Assembly: GCA_009760855.2 (NCBI GenBank)
Contig: WPIO01000096.1
Coordinates: 696,001 to 760,000 of the forward strand
DNA from: Cristatella mucedo
Lineage: Eukaryota > Bryozoa > Phylactolaemata > Cristatellidae
DNA length: 64,000 nucleotides
Direction of reading: 5' to 3'
This document shows positions 48,046-58,639 of the stretch, one piece after another. Within the stretch, counting starts at the first letter, position 1. Every line of letters starts with the position of its first letter. The notes beneath the pieces are model-generated. The model was not told the origin of the DNA and ran no database searches. It worked only from the letters and a program-made list of their open reading frames with translations. The translations under genes were made by a program, and so were the position numbers.

Positions 48046-50535
48046 CAGTATATACTTTCAATGTATAGTTATTATTATATTGTTATTGTAATAATAATGT
48101 AAATTTATATAATGATAATAACGCACTTGATAAAGCACCCTCAAAGAACTTAATCTCTTTCTAGGCGCTTTACATTTGCTGCAAAGTGAAATGCAATTGA
48201 ATGGTAAGTAAAATCATGCTTGAAAAACAAACAAAATGAATAATATGGTTAGGGTGACATGCACAGGGTCAGCATGCAAATGTGGTTAGTGGCAGCATGC
48301 ACAGTGTCAGCACGCATAAGCATATCAAGGACGAATCACAGGGAACCACTAAATGCTGTCCTAAATAGGTGTGTTTTTAGGTTCCTTTTAAATGTGGTCA
48401 GGTCAGGGGATGTTCTGACGCAGGTCGGCAGGGAGTTCCAGGCTTTGGGAGCATATGAACTAAATGCACGGTCTCCAAAGGATTTAAGGTTTGTACGAGG
48501 TATTTCTAGACTGTTGGATTCCGAAAAACAGGTGGTACGATGCTTGGCCTGATGGGGTAGTATATCTGACAGATAGGCTGGAGCCATAGAATGAAGGGAC
48601 CTAAAAGTGAGCGACAAAACCTTAAAGTCAATCCGTTGCTTGACTGGTAGCCAGTGCAGGTCGGCGAGAAGTGGAGTAATGTGGCAACTGCGACGCTCAC
48701 GACAGACAAGCCTAGCTGCCGAGTTTTGCATCAGCTGCAATCGCCTGATCGCACACGCTGGTAGGCCAGTAAGCAGTGAGTTGCAGAAGTCGAGACGGGA
48801 TGTCACGAATGCATGGACCAACTTAGAGGTGGCATCTTTATCTAAACAAGCCCGAATTTTAGCAATGTTATGAAGCTGAAAATAGGCGGATTTGACTGTG
48901 GAGCTGATATGGTCGTCTAACAAGAGGTCGCTTTGGAATATGACATCTAGATTTCGAGCTGATTCAACTGGAGATATGCTGGCAGAGCCAATTTTGAGAG
49001 TCAGCCTTTCCAATCTCTGGATCACACTGGGTTTGCCCATAACTAGTAAGCTAGTTTTATCATCGTTAAGTTTTAGAAAATTTGCTGCCATCCATGTGCG
49101 GATGTCATCAATGCATGCAGCAAGTGAGTTTAGAGAATTTGAGGTGCTCGAAGGCTGGGAGGGATCAAAGCAAAGGTACAACTGAGTGTCATCTGCATAG
49201 AAGTGAAAGCCTAGATTGTGCTTGGCAATCACATCAGCAAGAGGCAGAGTATAAACCGTGAAAAGAACCGGACCTAGCACTGAGCCCTGAGGTACTCCAT
49301 ATTTCAGAGGTACTTCACATGATCTTTGTCCATTCACGTCAATACTCTGGAGTCTCCCACTGAGATAGGACCTGAACCACTGCAGAGCAGTGCCAGTGAT
49401 GCCCAGGCGAGATGAGAGGCGCTCTAGAAGAACTTTGTGATCGATGGTATCAAAAGCTGCCGAAAGATCAAGCAAAACAAGCAGAGACACTCTACCCATG
49501 TCTGCATTCCTAATTAGGTCGTTGTATACCCGAAGCAATGCAGACTCTGTGGAGTGATTAGCTCTAAAGCCAGACTGGAACTTACTAGCAAGGTGTGAGG
49601 TTTCGATATACGAGTTCAGCTGGTCCGCCACGACCCGTTCGAGTGTCTTTGATAGGAACGGTAGAAGGGAAACTGGGCGGTAGTTGCTCAAGTTCTCTTG
49701 GTCAAGTGTAGTTTTCTTGAGAAGTGGCCTGACTACAGCTTTTTTGAAAGGTGCCGGGACATGACCTGAGGCTAATGACATATTAATTATGTTAGTTATG
49801 CATGGCAGCAGCAGATCAATGCAACGTAGGAGATGGACAGTGGGAATAGGGTCCAGATGACTTGTTGTCTTCTTTGATTGAGATACGAACTTTAGGACTA
49901 GATCACTAGTGACCTGTTTAAATGCAGACATTGAGGCGCAGCCAGGAACCGAGGAACAGCATTCTAGTGGTGAGGTTGTCATCGCAGCGATGGATTCCCT
50001 GATCTTGTCTATCTTCTGCACAACGAATCGAGAGAAGCGATCGGCTAGATCATCATTAGGATCATCAGGTAAGGAGCTAACCTGGGAACGGTTGAGGAGA
50101 TGGTTTATTGTCGACATCAGCATTTTTGGATTGTGCATCTGTGATTCAACATTGTTTTAATAAAAACTAGACTTAGCCTTTGCTAGGATCGATTGGTACG
50201 ACCTACAGTAGTCTTCATATGCCTGTCGATGGACAGTTAGTCCGGATCTTTTGCATGCTTTTTCAAGCTTTCGTTTTGTAGACTTGGCTAGTTTAATGTC
50301 TGCGGTAAACCATAGGCCGTCTGGGCGGGGACGCACAGTGCGCTTTGTCAGAGGTGCAAACTCGTCCAGCGTGTCAGCTAGTGTCGTGTTGAAGCTATCT
50401 ACCAATGATGACAGATCGGAGGGAGGATTGAGCCGCATAGGTGAAGCAGATATTCTCGCACAGACAGCATCGATGTCGAGGGTCTTGAGGTTTCGCGATT
50501 CACAGGTTGTTTTAGAGGAGGATGTGGGCACACAC
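48046..50535 (-). mobile_element. LINE family A, 2.5-kb copy with reverse-transcriptase frame
   Basis: A CR1/L2-type non-LTR retrotransposon on the minus strand, 5'-truncated within the region between endonuclease and reverse transcriptase. Coding runs from about 50535 down to the stop at 48336, broken only by one in-frame TAA at 50157-50159. Downstream of it a 600-residue frame holds the RT blocks NYRPVSLLPFLSKTLE, LLDLSAAFDTIDH, GVPQGSVLGP and FYADDTQLYL (catalytic Asp-Asp). It also holds the C-terminal WLPVKQRIDFK and LKTHLFRTAF segments typical of this superfamily. About 290 bp of 3' UTR end in the hairpin tail and an ATT-rich run. RT makes cDNA at the target site. This copy is probably inactive because of truncation and the stop. 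Confidence 0.92.
48336..50138 (-). CDS. LINE family A reverse transcriptase frame (600 residues)
   Basis: The longest intact part of the element's ORF2. The first Met shown is internal; the frame continues upstream in register beyond the TAA at 50157-50159 to another 120 or so codons with SSLVDSFNTTLADTLDEFAP and RPRPDGLWFTADIK, the linker before RT. RT fingers and palm lie at about residues 110-345 and YADD near 322. The thumb and C-terminal region run to KTHLFRTAFSGSL. It has no promoter of its own and is not a host gene. Confidence 0.9.
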   Translation of the reverse strand: MHNPKMLMSTINHLLNRSQVSSLPDDPNDDLADRFSRFVVQKIDKIRESIAAMTTSPLECCSSVPGCASMSAFKQVTSDLVLKFVSQSKKTTSHLDPIPTVHLLRCIDLLLPCITNIINMSLASGHVPAPFKKAVVRPLLKKTTLDQENLSNYRPVSLLPFLSKTLERVVADQLNSYIETSHLASKFQSGFRANHSTESALLRVYNDLIRNADMGRVSLLVLLDLSAAFDTIDHKVLLERLSSRLGITGTALQWFRSYLSGRLQSIDVNGQRSCEVPLKYGVPQGSVLGPVLFTVYTLPLADVIAKHNLGFHFYADDTQLYLCFDPSQPSSTSNSLNSLAACIDDIRTWMAANFLKLNDDKTSLLVMGKPSVIQRLERLTLKIGSASISPVESARNLDVIFQSDLLLDDHISSTVKSAYFQLHNIAKIRACLDKDATSKLVHAFVTSRLDFCNSLLTGLPACAIRRLQLMQNSAARLVCRERRSCHITPLLADLHWLPVKQRIDFKVLSLTFRSLHSMAPAYLSDILPHQAKHRTTCFSESNSLEIPRTNLKSFGDRAFSSYAPKAWNSLPTCVRTSPDLTTFKRNLKTHLFRTAFSGSL

Positions 50536-50702
50536 GGCTGCCTACCTGCTGCGGCTGCGACTCCGTCCGACGGAGCGAAGCGGAAGCTTTCTGTCACGTG
50601 CTGGCCGCTCGTTGTTGCTTCGAGTAGCATGAAAGCGCGACTATTGTGCTGTCCAAGTACCCACGTCGTAAGAAAGACTCCGGCAATTATGTGCCCACTA
50701 AA
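50536..50702. repeat. Right copy of 167-bp direct repeat flanking LINE-A
   Basis: GGCTGCCTACCTGCTGCGG through ATGTGCCCACTAAA, continuing into GAAGTCTCTC as in unit 1 to the right of its LINE. This looks like the native intron sequence of unit 2. Confidence 0.85.
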
Positions 50703-51002
50703 GAAGTCTCTCCCTCCTTCTCACAGAGCCCCCGTCCTAATTTTTCATTCTATCTTTCTCTATTTCTATATCCGTCTCCATTTCTCTTTAGAACTATATA
50801 TTTATATCGCTTTGTCTCTCTCTCTCTCTCTCTCAGCTTCGCGGACTTAGCCTTGGCCTTTCCTCTGCGACCCTGACAGGCTGAATGCAGACTTCATCGT
50901 GGCTTCTACAGTCCTACGCCATGCAAATTTTTTTTAAATCAACTAGTTAATTTTAATTAAAATTTAATTTTCAGCCAAAAAAAAATTCTTATAATAACGG
51001 CA

Positions 51003-51055
51003 ATAATGGTACATTTGCGCAGCGCCCTTGGAGAACTAGATCTCTTCCTTAGCGG
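51003..51055 (-). mobile_element. LINE-A/SINE tail fragment (unit 2)
   Basis: GGTACATTTGCGCAGCGCCC then GGAGAACTAGATCTCTTCCT, the counterpart of 35348-35402. Confidence 0.5.
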
Positions 51056-51499
51056 AGGGCCGCGGCGAGTTCGACGACGCGGCCGGCCACTCGCGAGCCG
51101 GAAAGCGAGTGCCTGCGATCGCACCTACGTTTCTCCCCGCCCTTCGTTCGCTTTAGGGGGTGGCGCTGGGTGGTATTTAGCTTGTTCGAACGCTTTCCGC
51201 TGCCGGCATTTGCTCTTTGCCTTCCATCCGCACCGCAACACGATCTCGAGCTCGAGACGCTGCGAGCATGAACGCAGGGGTTCGAGGTCAGCGTCTGGCC
51301 GGGTCAGGCAGTCGCACGCGCCACAGCACCGCGTGCGGCCGACGCCGCTCGGAAAGCCGATTATGTCCGGACCTCGCGGCTCCAGTGTCCTCCACAATCC
51401 AACTGCCGATGAGTATTTATTGCCTGAGCCATTCTTCTGATGTTGTTCGATGATGAAGTTCGGCGAAACGCAAGTGAGAGCTCTTGTCCGCCTTTGCAG

Positions 51500-51810
51500 T
51501 CGAAGCGTCCGCCGCGGCCAGCGGCCTGTTTGCGACGACGTCTCTCGTTTCACTGCCGTACGTCAAGGTCGACGATGCGGCGACACTGCAATCATCCGTC
51601 GGAATGTCGCTGGCCAAGTGCAGCATGGACTGCCTGGTGCAAAGCGACTGCGTCGGGTTCTACTTCGGCCTCGACGAGGGAGCGTGCAGGTTGCTGCGAA
51701 GGCTCGCACTGCCGTCAACGACAACTGACACTTTCTACATGAAGCGAGCCGGTTCGTCGTCATCGTCATTGTTGGCCGCCGCTGCCGTCCGTGCGTCTGC
51801 GTGGCTGTGA
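51500..51810 (+). CDS. Unit 2 PAN/apple-like terminal exon
   Basis: The acceptor is CCGCCTTTGCAG, phase 1; the stop is TGA. It carries [18 protein letters not shown] and GACRLL in the same C-x3-C-x5-C-x11-C spacing as unit 1. Substitutions between the copies are few and mostly conservative. The Ser-rich, Ala/Leu tail and the stop are identical to unit 1. With the 47.8-kb leader it predicts a small secreted PAN protein. PAN/apple domains mediate protein-protein or protein-carbohydrate binding; the ligand is unknown. A phase-1 donor-like site at 51752 could link it to the lectin exons (258 residues in total). Confidence 0.68.
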
Positions 51811-51829
51811 CTGTGTATTTCATTTGCTC

Positions 51830-52200
51830 TCTGCGTCTGCCAGTGTATGTCAGTGTCTGAGCTGTTTTAGTGTCTGTGTCCGTGTCTGAGTCTGTCTCTG
51901 AGTCCGTGTCTGTCTGTGTCTCTGTGTCTGTCCGTCTCTGTCCGTCTCTGTCCGTCTCTGTTCGTCTGTGTCCGCCACTGTCCGTCTGTGGCAGTCTCTA
52001 TCCGTCTCTGACCGTCTCTGTCCGTATGTTTCCGACTGTGTCCGTCTGTGTCCGTCTGTTTCCCTCTGTGTCCGTCTGTGTCCGCGTCTATCCGTCTCTG
52101 TCTGTCTCTGTCTGTCTCCGTCTGTCTCTGTCTGTCTCTGTCTGTCTTTGTTTGTGTATGTCTTTCTGTTTTTCTCTGTCGTACTTTGTCTCTTAGTCTC
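51830..52200. repeat. CTGT/CCGTCTCTGT-rich array after PAN exon (unit 2)
   Basis: The equivalent of the 37.9-38.5 kb array but shorter, and dominated by GTCCGTCTGT units, so it has evolved independently since the duplication. Confidence 0.9.
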
Positions 52201-53227
52201 TTTCACTCTCTCTTTTCGTCTGCGGTCTCGTGTCTTTCTCGCTGTCCATGTCGTCCGGGTGCTTTCGCAAGTTCAATTCAGATTTATCACGTTACACTGT
52301 CGCGATCCAGCCATGCAACGAGTGGGCGCGACGCTGGCTCACGACGCTAGCTGACGCTGGCTTGAAGGTTAGGCGCGTCGTCCTCGGCTCGAGCCTGCTG
52401 CGGTTTGGGTTCCTTAGGTGGGCTGAGCACGTAAGTCTTATTGGGGGCATTGACTCTGCCCTTCGAGCGACGTCATGACGACAGTAGTACGTTTGCGAAT
52501 CGATTTGTTTGCCATCGCCTGCTGGTTAGTTAATTTCTCTCAAGGCCCACATCGACTGACCTCGGGCGACCTGTCGTCGGGCTCGCGACCGAGAGACGAA
52601 CCCACGCACCCACACAGCGAGCACTTTATTCTGTGAAACCACGTTGGTGTCATGGCCAACCCGCTTCCTACTTCGATCTTCACAATTCGCTCGCATTTAT
52701 CGCCCGGTTCATTTGCTTACTCGGCCTTAGCCGCTGTCATACTCGCTCGAGACACCGGCGACGCTCTCTTTCACCCGACGCCGTACGGACGGGCTTTATG
52801 TTCTCTTTTTCTCTCTCCTTTCACCCGATCCCGAAGCTCAGCAGCTTAGCAGCTCAGAATACGCTTAAAATTCTTCGTTCATTACTTCGTCCGCGAGCCA
52901 CCGTTTTGACACCAACGAGACGGCGCCACCGACTCCAAAAAGTCTATTCAGGCTCGGCGTACTGTTCCCAGGCGGGTCACAGGTCTATGCGCACCGCCTG
53001 TCAGGGTGGATGACGGGTCCGAAGCGATCGCCGCGCTCTTGTCATCTCTGTACGTGGCCTGCGCCGCTCGGCCCGTCGACGAGCGACGGTCGCTACGCAT
53101 CTCGAATGCAACGTCAGCTGCGGCCTAAGGCGTTGCTAGTTCTGGTGCGACGACGCTCGAGAACCCCTCAATCTTGACTGCACCTCGTGAGAACCTTTTG
53201 CTGTCGACTGCACCGCTTTCGCTGCAG

Positions 53228-53257
53228 GCTTCGGAACTCCGGGAAGCGTCTCCTTAT
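53228..53257 (+). CDS. Unit 2 lectin mini-exon
   Basis: 30 nt identical to the unit-1 mini-exon, between CTGCAG and GTGAGTATC, phase 1 in and out. With exon A it gives GSVSLYQPAAQSTSYP, a good match to the opening of F-type lectin and F5/8C domains. Confidence 0.65.
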
Positions 53258-53500
53258 GTGAGTATCGAGCGAAATTTGGCGCCGTCAATGACAGGGCAGT
53301 TGAATGCTAGCACTAACGACATTCGACGACAAGATTATTTTATCCGCATTCGCCTGCAAACGCGTCGAGCAAGCGTTCGATCTGCGTTGCGCTCACTCGA
53401 ACAAGACTCTGGGCGAGGAATTTAAGTCAAAGCGCACGGGTAGCCAAAGGTCTGCGCTCGAACTCTCGCCTTTAGAGCTTTCGCGAACTTCTTCCTTCAG

Positions 53501-53692
53501 ACCAGCCGGCCGCTCAGTCGACGTCATATCCGGACATACCCTCGTGGTGCTGCCAGGCCACGTTCGCGTTCGACGGCAACATCACCACCATAAGTCACAC
53601 GAAGAGCGCTCCGTACCAGTGGATCGTCGTCGATCTGGGCTGGCAGCATGTCGTCTCCACGATCGCCGTGACGGCCCGATGCGACTGCTGCG
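53501..53692 (+). CDS. Unit 2 F-type lectin exon A, intact fucose-binding motif
   Basis: 192 nt, acceptor TTCCTTCAG, donor GGTCAGT, phase 1 in and out. It encodes QATFAFDGNITTISHTKS, then YQWIVVDLGWQHVVSTIAV and TARCDCC. Across the splice to exon B the F-type lectin signature H-X26-R-X-D-X4-R is complete. The histidine is followed by exactly 26 residues, then RCDCCGYR, including the vicinal cysteines that stack on fucose in eel agglutinin. The likely product is a secreted fucose-binding lectin used in microbial recognition or gamete or cell interaction; the actual role is unknown. Confidence 0.8.
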
Positions 53693-54349
53693 GTCAGTGT
53701 GCTTGTGCACTCGGTGCAGCCGTTCGGGTCACAGCAACCGCGATCGCGCACGAGCCTCTATCCGATCAAGGACTAGCGTTTTGGTGCGGCAGGGGGGAGG
53801 CAGCTCGCCCCACCTCATTAAAGGGAGGCAACGGGATGAAGCAGGCTCGGATGGACATGGCAGGAGGATGACGCATGGACATGGCAGGAGGACGAGCGAT
53901 TCGGTGCGGGGCGGCGGAGGAGGTGGCGGCGGCGGGGGCAGGCGATGGGCCAACATGACCTTGAGCGTGGAGCGTGGAGTATTCACCTCCATCAGCCGCC
54001 TTAGGTCGCGCCGGCCTAACACCATGGCAGGCGTCTTACCTGCGTGTGAGCGCCGGTTATTCTCAGCACTGAGGCCTAAGGGGCACGCATCCGTCTAGAG
54101 ACGGTTCGATCCTTTGACGAAAATCGACGAGTCTAACGAACCCTTCTAACGAAGATATAAGTTTATTATAGGTAGTGGTAAACAAATGTATAAACAAATA
54201 AATAAATAAAATATTACATGCAGGCAAAATTTAAATAGTTCCCCTGAGCACGCATGCGGAAAACGATGTCGCCGGATCCAATTGAACAATGCGATCCGGG
54301 GTCTCGTAGCGTCGTGAGATGTTGACGCACTAATGCTATGTAGTGTTAT

Positions 54350-54490
54350 GTAATGAATCTTATCTGTCTGCAACTCCACAAAGCACAAAGGCTATATGGG
54401 TGCTACGCAGGAGAGTTTTGTATAGCACACACGACAGCCTATGCGGATTTCGGTATGCATTCGCTAGCCCACAGATTTAGCACTAAAGAA
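54350..54490 (-). mobile_element. LINE family B 3' fragment (unit 2)
   Basis: CTGTCTGCAACTCCACAAAG, TGCTACGCAGGAGAGTTTTG and CGGTATGCATTCGCTAGCC. It sits at the same position as the unit-1 fragment in the intron between lectin exons A and B. Confidence 0.7.
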
Positions 54491-55199
54491 TGCTGTTGCC
54501 ACCACTTGGAAAACACTGTTTGAGCAATCAGCTGCCTTAGCATTTAGAAATACCCCTCGATTTATCACTCGACAACAGAAGGGTTGTCGTCTTTTCGGCT
54601 AAGAATGAGAAAGTTAGGCCTTTGGACACGACTAAAAGTAGAAGGGCTAAAAAAGTGGTTCCAGCCATCTTGTGAACAAACGGTCTAGAGATTATAGATC
54701 GAACCGATTGATTTCAGTGACAAGTCGAAACTTCCTCGCTATTCCTGCTTGTCAATTGAGTCGACGAAGAGGCTAGAAGTGACTACCTAGTCATTCTGCA
54801 GAGCTAATTCGGAACTTGCATTAGCAATTTGCTGTCAACAAGTCACCCCTAAAGACCGGGCTTCGGCCGTCACGCCTTTGCGATATCTAGAAGAGGGAGG
54901 GGCAGAGCGACGGCCATACTTCGTAGCTGGCAATGACCTCAATGACGCATTGGACTCTTGCCATGCGCCTCCGTCCGATCCTGATAGCGGCATTCACGGG
55001 TGCTCCATCTTTACGGTTCGGCGCGTTAAGAACGTCCGGAAGCAATCCGGTGAGCCGTCGAAGGACGTCACACTTTCCGCGAGCGGCAGCCTCAAGCGAG
55101 GTGAAGTTCAAGGGCGTTCGATTCATCCGAGCTACGCCCCCATACTTGCCTGTCGCGAATGAGGCCAAGTAGAATGTCGTTCTCACATTCGCCTTAAAA

Positions 55200-55960
55200 A
55201 AAAAGAATGAAACAATTGATATAGCGATATCGCGCCTTCAGAGAACTCAATCTCTTTCTAGGCACTTTAAGTTTCCTGCAAAGGATGCACGCTCAAATGG
55301 TTAGTGGTAACATGCTCAAGGACATCAAGCATAACCTGGTTAGGGGTGACATGCACAGGTTCAGCATGCAAATACTGTTAGAGGCAGGATGCACAGTATC
55401 AGCATGCACAGGCGCTTAGACGCATTACATGGACCCACTAAATGCTGTGATAAACAGATGCGTTTTTAGTTTCTTTTTAAATGTGGTAGAGTAAAGGGAT
55501 GTCGCGACGCACGTCGAAAGTGAATTCCAGGCATTGGGAGCATACACACTGAAGGTACGGTCTCTAAAAGATTTGATCGCACGAGGTATAGGTAAACGAT
55601 TAGATTCTAAAAAGCGTGTGGTAGTGGGCTTAGCCTTGCGGGGGAGTAGATCTGATAGGTAGACTGGAGCAAAAGAATGAAAGGGACCTGAAAGTGAGTG
55701 ATAACACCTTGAAGTCGATGCGTTGCTTGACTGGGAGCCAGTGCAGGTGGGCGAGAAGGGCTGTGACGCGGCAACTGCGATGCTCACGACAGACAGGCCA
55801 ATTTTCAGAGTTTCGCACCAGCTCCAAGTGCCTGATTGCACAGGCCAGTGACCAGCAAGCAGTGAGTTACAGAAGTCAAGTCAGAATGCCACAAATGCAT
55901 GGACCAATTTACGTGCGGTTTTCCTGTCTAACGAACCCAAATTTTAACAATGATACGTGG
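55200..55960 (-). mobile_element. LINE family A 3' fragment (unit 2 only)
   Basis: A minus-strand copy with tail GATATAGCGATATCGCGCC, the 3' UTR, and C-terminal coding at 55425-55841 (words PTCTGSQSSNAS and YAPNAWNSLS). Diverged, and absent from unit 1. Confidence 0.85.
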
Positions 55961-56309
55961 CTGGAAGTAGGCAGACCTTTATCAGGTTCTCCCAGGTCGG
56001 TTCGGTTCACAGCATCAGCAGGGCGGATGCGTAGCATAGCTCTACGGCCATCGAGATGGAGAGTTACTGGCGCAACCTGCACGTCATCTCTCTCGTGCCT
56101 CCCTCACTAACTCCTGACCTCCCAACCCCTGACAGACTGCCCGCCAGCCTCTCTCCACTAGCTTCCGTTGACGAAGCTATTGCCAAAAGTTAATCGAGCG
56201 CCGAAATGTCTAATTACAGTGGGACTCAAACCCGGCGGCAGCGTTCCTGAATCATGACGTAATTTCAGTGGACTTTCAGCTTGCACTTTCTGAGCAGCCG
56301 AGTTCGTCC

Positions 56310-56436
56310 TACTCACTCACCATTCAATTGCATTTCACTTTGCAGCAAATGTAAAGCGCCTAGAGAGAGATCAAGTTCTCTGAGGGCGCTTTATCAAGTG
56401 AATTATTATTATTTTTATTATTATTATTGTTATTAA
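56310..56436 (+). mobile_element. LINE-A 3' tail fragment
   Basis: CAATTGCATTTCACTTTGC, AGCGCCTAGAGAGAGATCAAG, TTCTCTGAGGGCGC and an ATT-rich tail: a clean example of the family-A terminal hairpin. Confidence 0.8.
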
Positions 56437-56940
56437 TCAACAGCCCACGTCTGCCGCTCCAGCTAGTTTGACAGCGAGCGTACCCGTAGCCAGAGCGCGC
56501 AGCACCTGCAGGCATTCAGAGCAGAGGCTGGAGAGCGAGAGGCACTTTAGACGATTTGCTACGACAAAATGGGAATTTCTTTTTTCAATGGGACTCAAAC
56601 TGTGCAGCCAATGTGTCCGAGACACGGGCGAGAGATGGCTGATGTCTGCATCGCCGCTCGCACGGGTTCCACCTTCGCTCGAACGAGGGGGGGGGGGTGG
56701 GGTGGGGGCACCGTGCGAAGGCCCAGCGGTCGCGAAAGTTCGGTGGGTGGAGCCATGTGCCCACCCCCCCACTCGCTGCACTCTCCTGGCTCAAGCCAGG
56801 CGCCGGCACAACCCGAGCGAATGGCTCGCGACCCGGAAGTTCGAGCAGCCGCCGAACGTCGTCCGCCGTTTTTGCTGCCGCCTCTCCGCTTAGCCACCCG
56901 CCCAAAGCGTCTCCGCTCGATGGCGGCCATTTCTGTTTAG

Positions 56941-57176
56941 GTTACCGGGTGCACGACTACGATTTTCGCGTCGGCTCGAGCCCGACTCCCGTTGCCGGCT
57001 TTTTCGACGGCTCGCTGTGCGCTCACTTCACCGGACAGATGCAGAAATGTCAGAATGTGACCTTCACATGCCCACCGTCCACGGTTGGAAGATACGTGAG
57101 CTTGCAAGTCATGACTATAGCAACGGAAAATCACTTGCACTTGGCGGAGATTATCATCTACGGAGTTCTGCTGTAG
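56941..57176 (+). CDS. Unit 2 F-type lectin exon B
   Basis: The acceptor is CATTTCTGTTTAG, phase 1; the stop is TAG at 57174-57176. It encodes YRVHDYDFRVGSSPTP, SLCAHFTGQMQKC, NVTFTCPPSTVGRYVSL and the final LAEIIIYG strand. Its first Gly-Tyr-Arg completes the RCDCCGYR motif begun in exon A. The domain thus spans three exons with all phase-1 introns. It is two residues shorter than unit 1 in the loop before the last strand. Confidence 0.8.
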
Positions 57177-57559
57177 CCGGCGCCACCATAAGCCACCGGG
57201 GCGGTCCTCGGAGCAGACTAGGATGAATCACACTGCCCAGGCAGATCAATGCGTCGCACGGCGGAACCGGAGGAGGAGTTTCCGATTCGCCTCCGTCGAA
57301 GTTCCGTGTCCAGAGATCGCTGACCTGGTGTCTGTGACCTGTCCAGAGATCGCTGACCTGATCGCTGACCTGGCCACTTCGAAATGGCTCTCGACGAGTC
57401 TCTGCAGGCGGAAGGTGGCGCTCGCGGTGCGCCAGCGCACGCGAAGGGAGGCTGAGCGAGTGATCTGTCGCTGCTGCGATCGAAGCGAGCTCCGCGCTCC
57501 GCTCGCAGCAGCGACAGCTGCGATTCGCGAGTTCGGAGACTAGAAAGCGAGACGCGGTC

Positions 57560-58300
57560 TCGCTTTCTAATAAATTATAATGCAGTCTATAATCTAAAAT
57601 ATAATCTATAATCCGATTTCTAATCTTTCTCGCAAAACTGTCCTCAAAACGAACCAGTCCGCTCAGAATGATTACTCTCGATGACATGACGTCCAGAAGA
57701 GCTCTTAACGACAAATGCAGCTGAGAATATTCAGCATAAAAGTGATAGCCAATTCGATGGGAATGAATCACTTTTTCAAGAGGTTCTGTGTGAATGAATC
57801 ATAGATACGACTATTCAACACTCGCACAGAATAGGTAGACGGAAGAGCGAGCTAAACTCTCTGACTCTTTCAGCTGCCCCTCCTGCCCTTCTCAGACTTG
57901 TTCAGCTCCGGAAGTACCTCAATTTTTACTAGTCTCGAAAACATTCCACCGTGGTAATCACGACGATCCGCCATTCTGGACACAACTCCGCTCGCGCAAA
58001 AATCGCCCCTCGAACGCCTCGGCTCAGCAGCCGCGGTGCCCGCTAGTCACTCGGTGCATGCTCGGCTCAAAGTGAGGGCGACTCTGTAAGCGAAGCTGCT
58101 GAGACGCATCCGGCGACCAACTGCGGCCCCGCCGTCGCTCTCTGGACGCTACAGGCATCCTGTTGTCATATTCCGGCGCAGGAAACCTGCATCGATTATA
58201 CAGAACCGCAGAGGTCGTACAACCACCATGGTGCATCGCGACTTTATGGCTGGCATAGGGGGAACCGACGGACAGAGTGGTGGCACCGAGAGGGTCGCAC
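57560..58300. repeat. Duplicated 3' flank of lectin gene, copy 2
   Basis: Matches 41590-42480. It includes AAAACTGTCCTCAAAACGAACC, CCAGAAGAGCTCTTAACGAC and TTCAGCTCCGGAAGTACC. Confidence 0.8.
57569..57574 (+). terminator. Putative polyadenylation signal, unit 2 lectin gene
   Basis: AATAAA about 390 bp downstream of the lectin stop, in the same relative place as in unit 1. Confidence 0.4.
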
Positions 58301-58639
58301 AGCCCACTCGGCGCTACCGCTGTTTTCGTTCTCCTTTCGGCGCCGATGGCTGACCGCATTTTAATCAAAGGCTGCGGCCGTAATCCAGGCGCAGGATTAA
58401 GCGGGATCGCAGGCTCAGCCTCGGGATCGCGAGATCACGGGCTCAATCTCCGTCTCGCGTGCTCAGCCCGGTAGCCCACGCGGACGCAGTCACGAAGTGG
58501 TTGCGTCAGTAACCTCCATCCGGCCAATGCTCCAGGGGAGCGCCTGGGTAGAGGAGGTGTAGGCTATTTACTATTAAACCGTTGGAGAAAACTGCAACGA
58601 CCGATAAACTCAATGCCTTGCCTTGCAGAAATTCGATCC

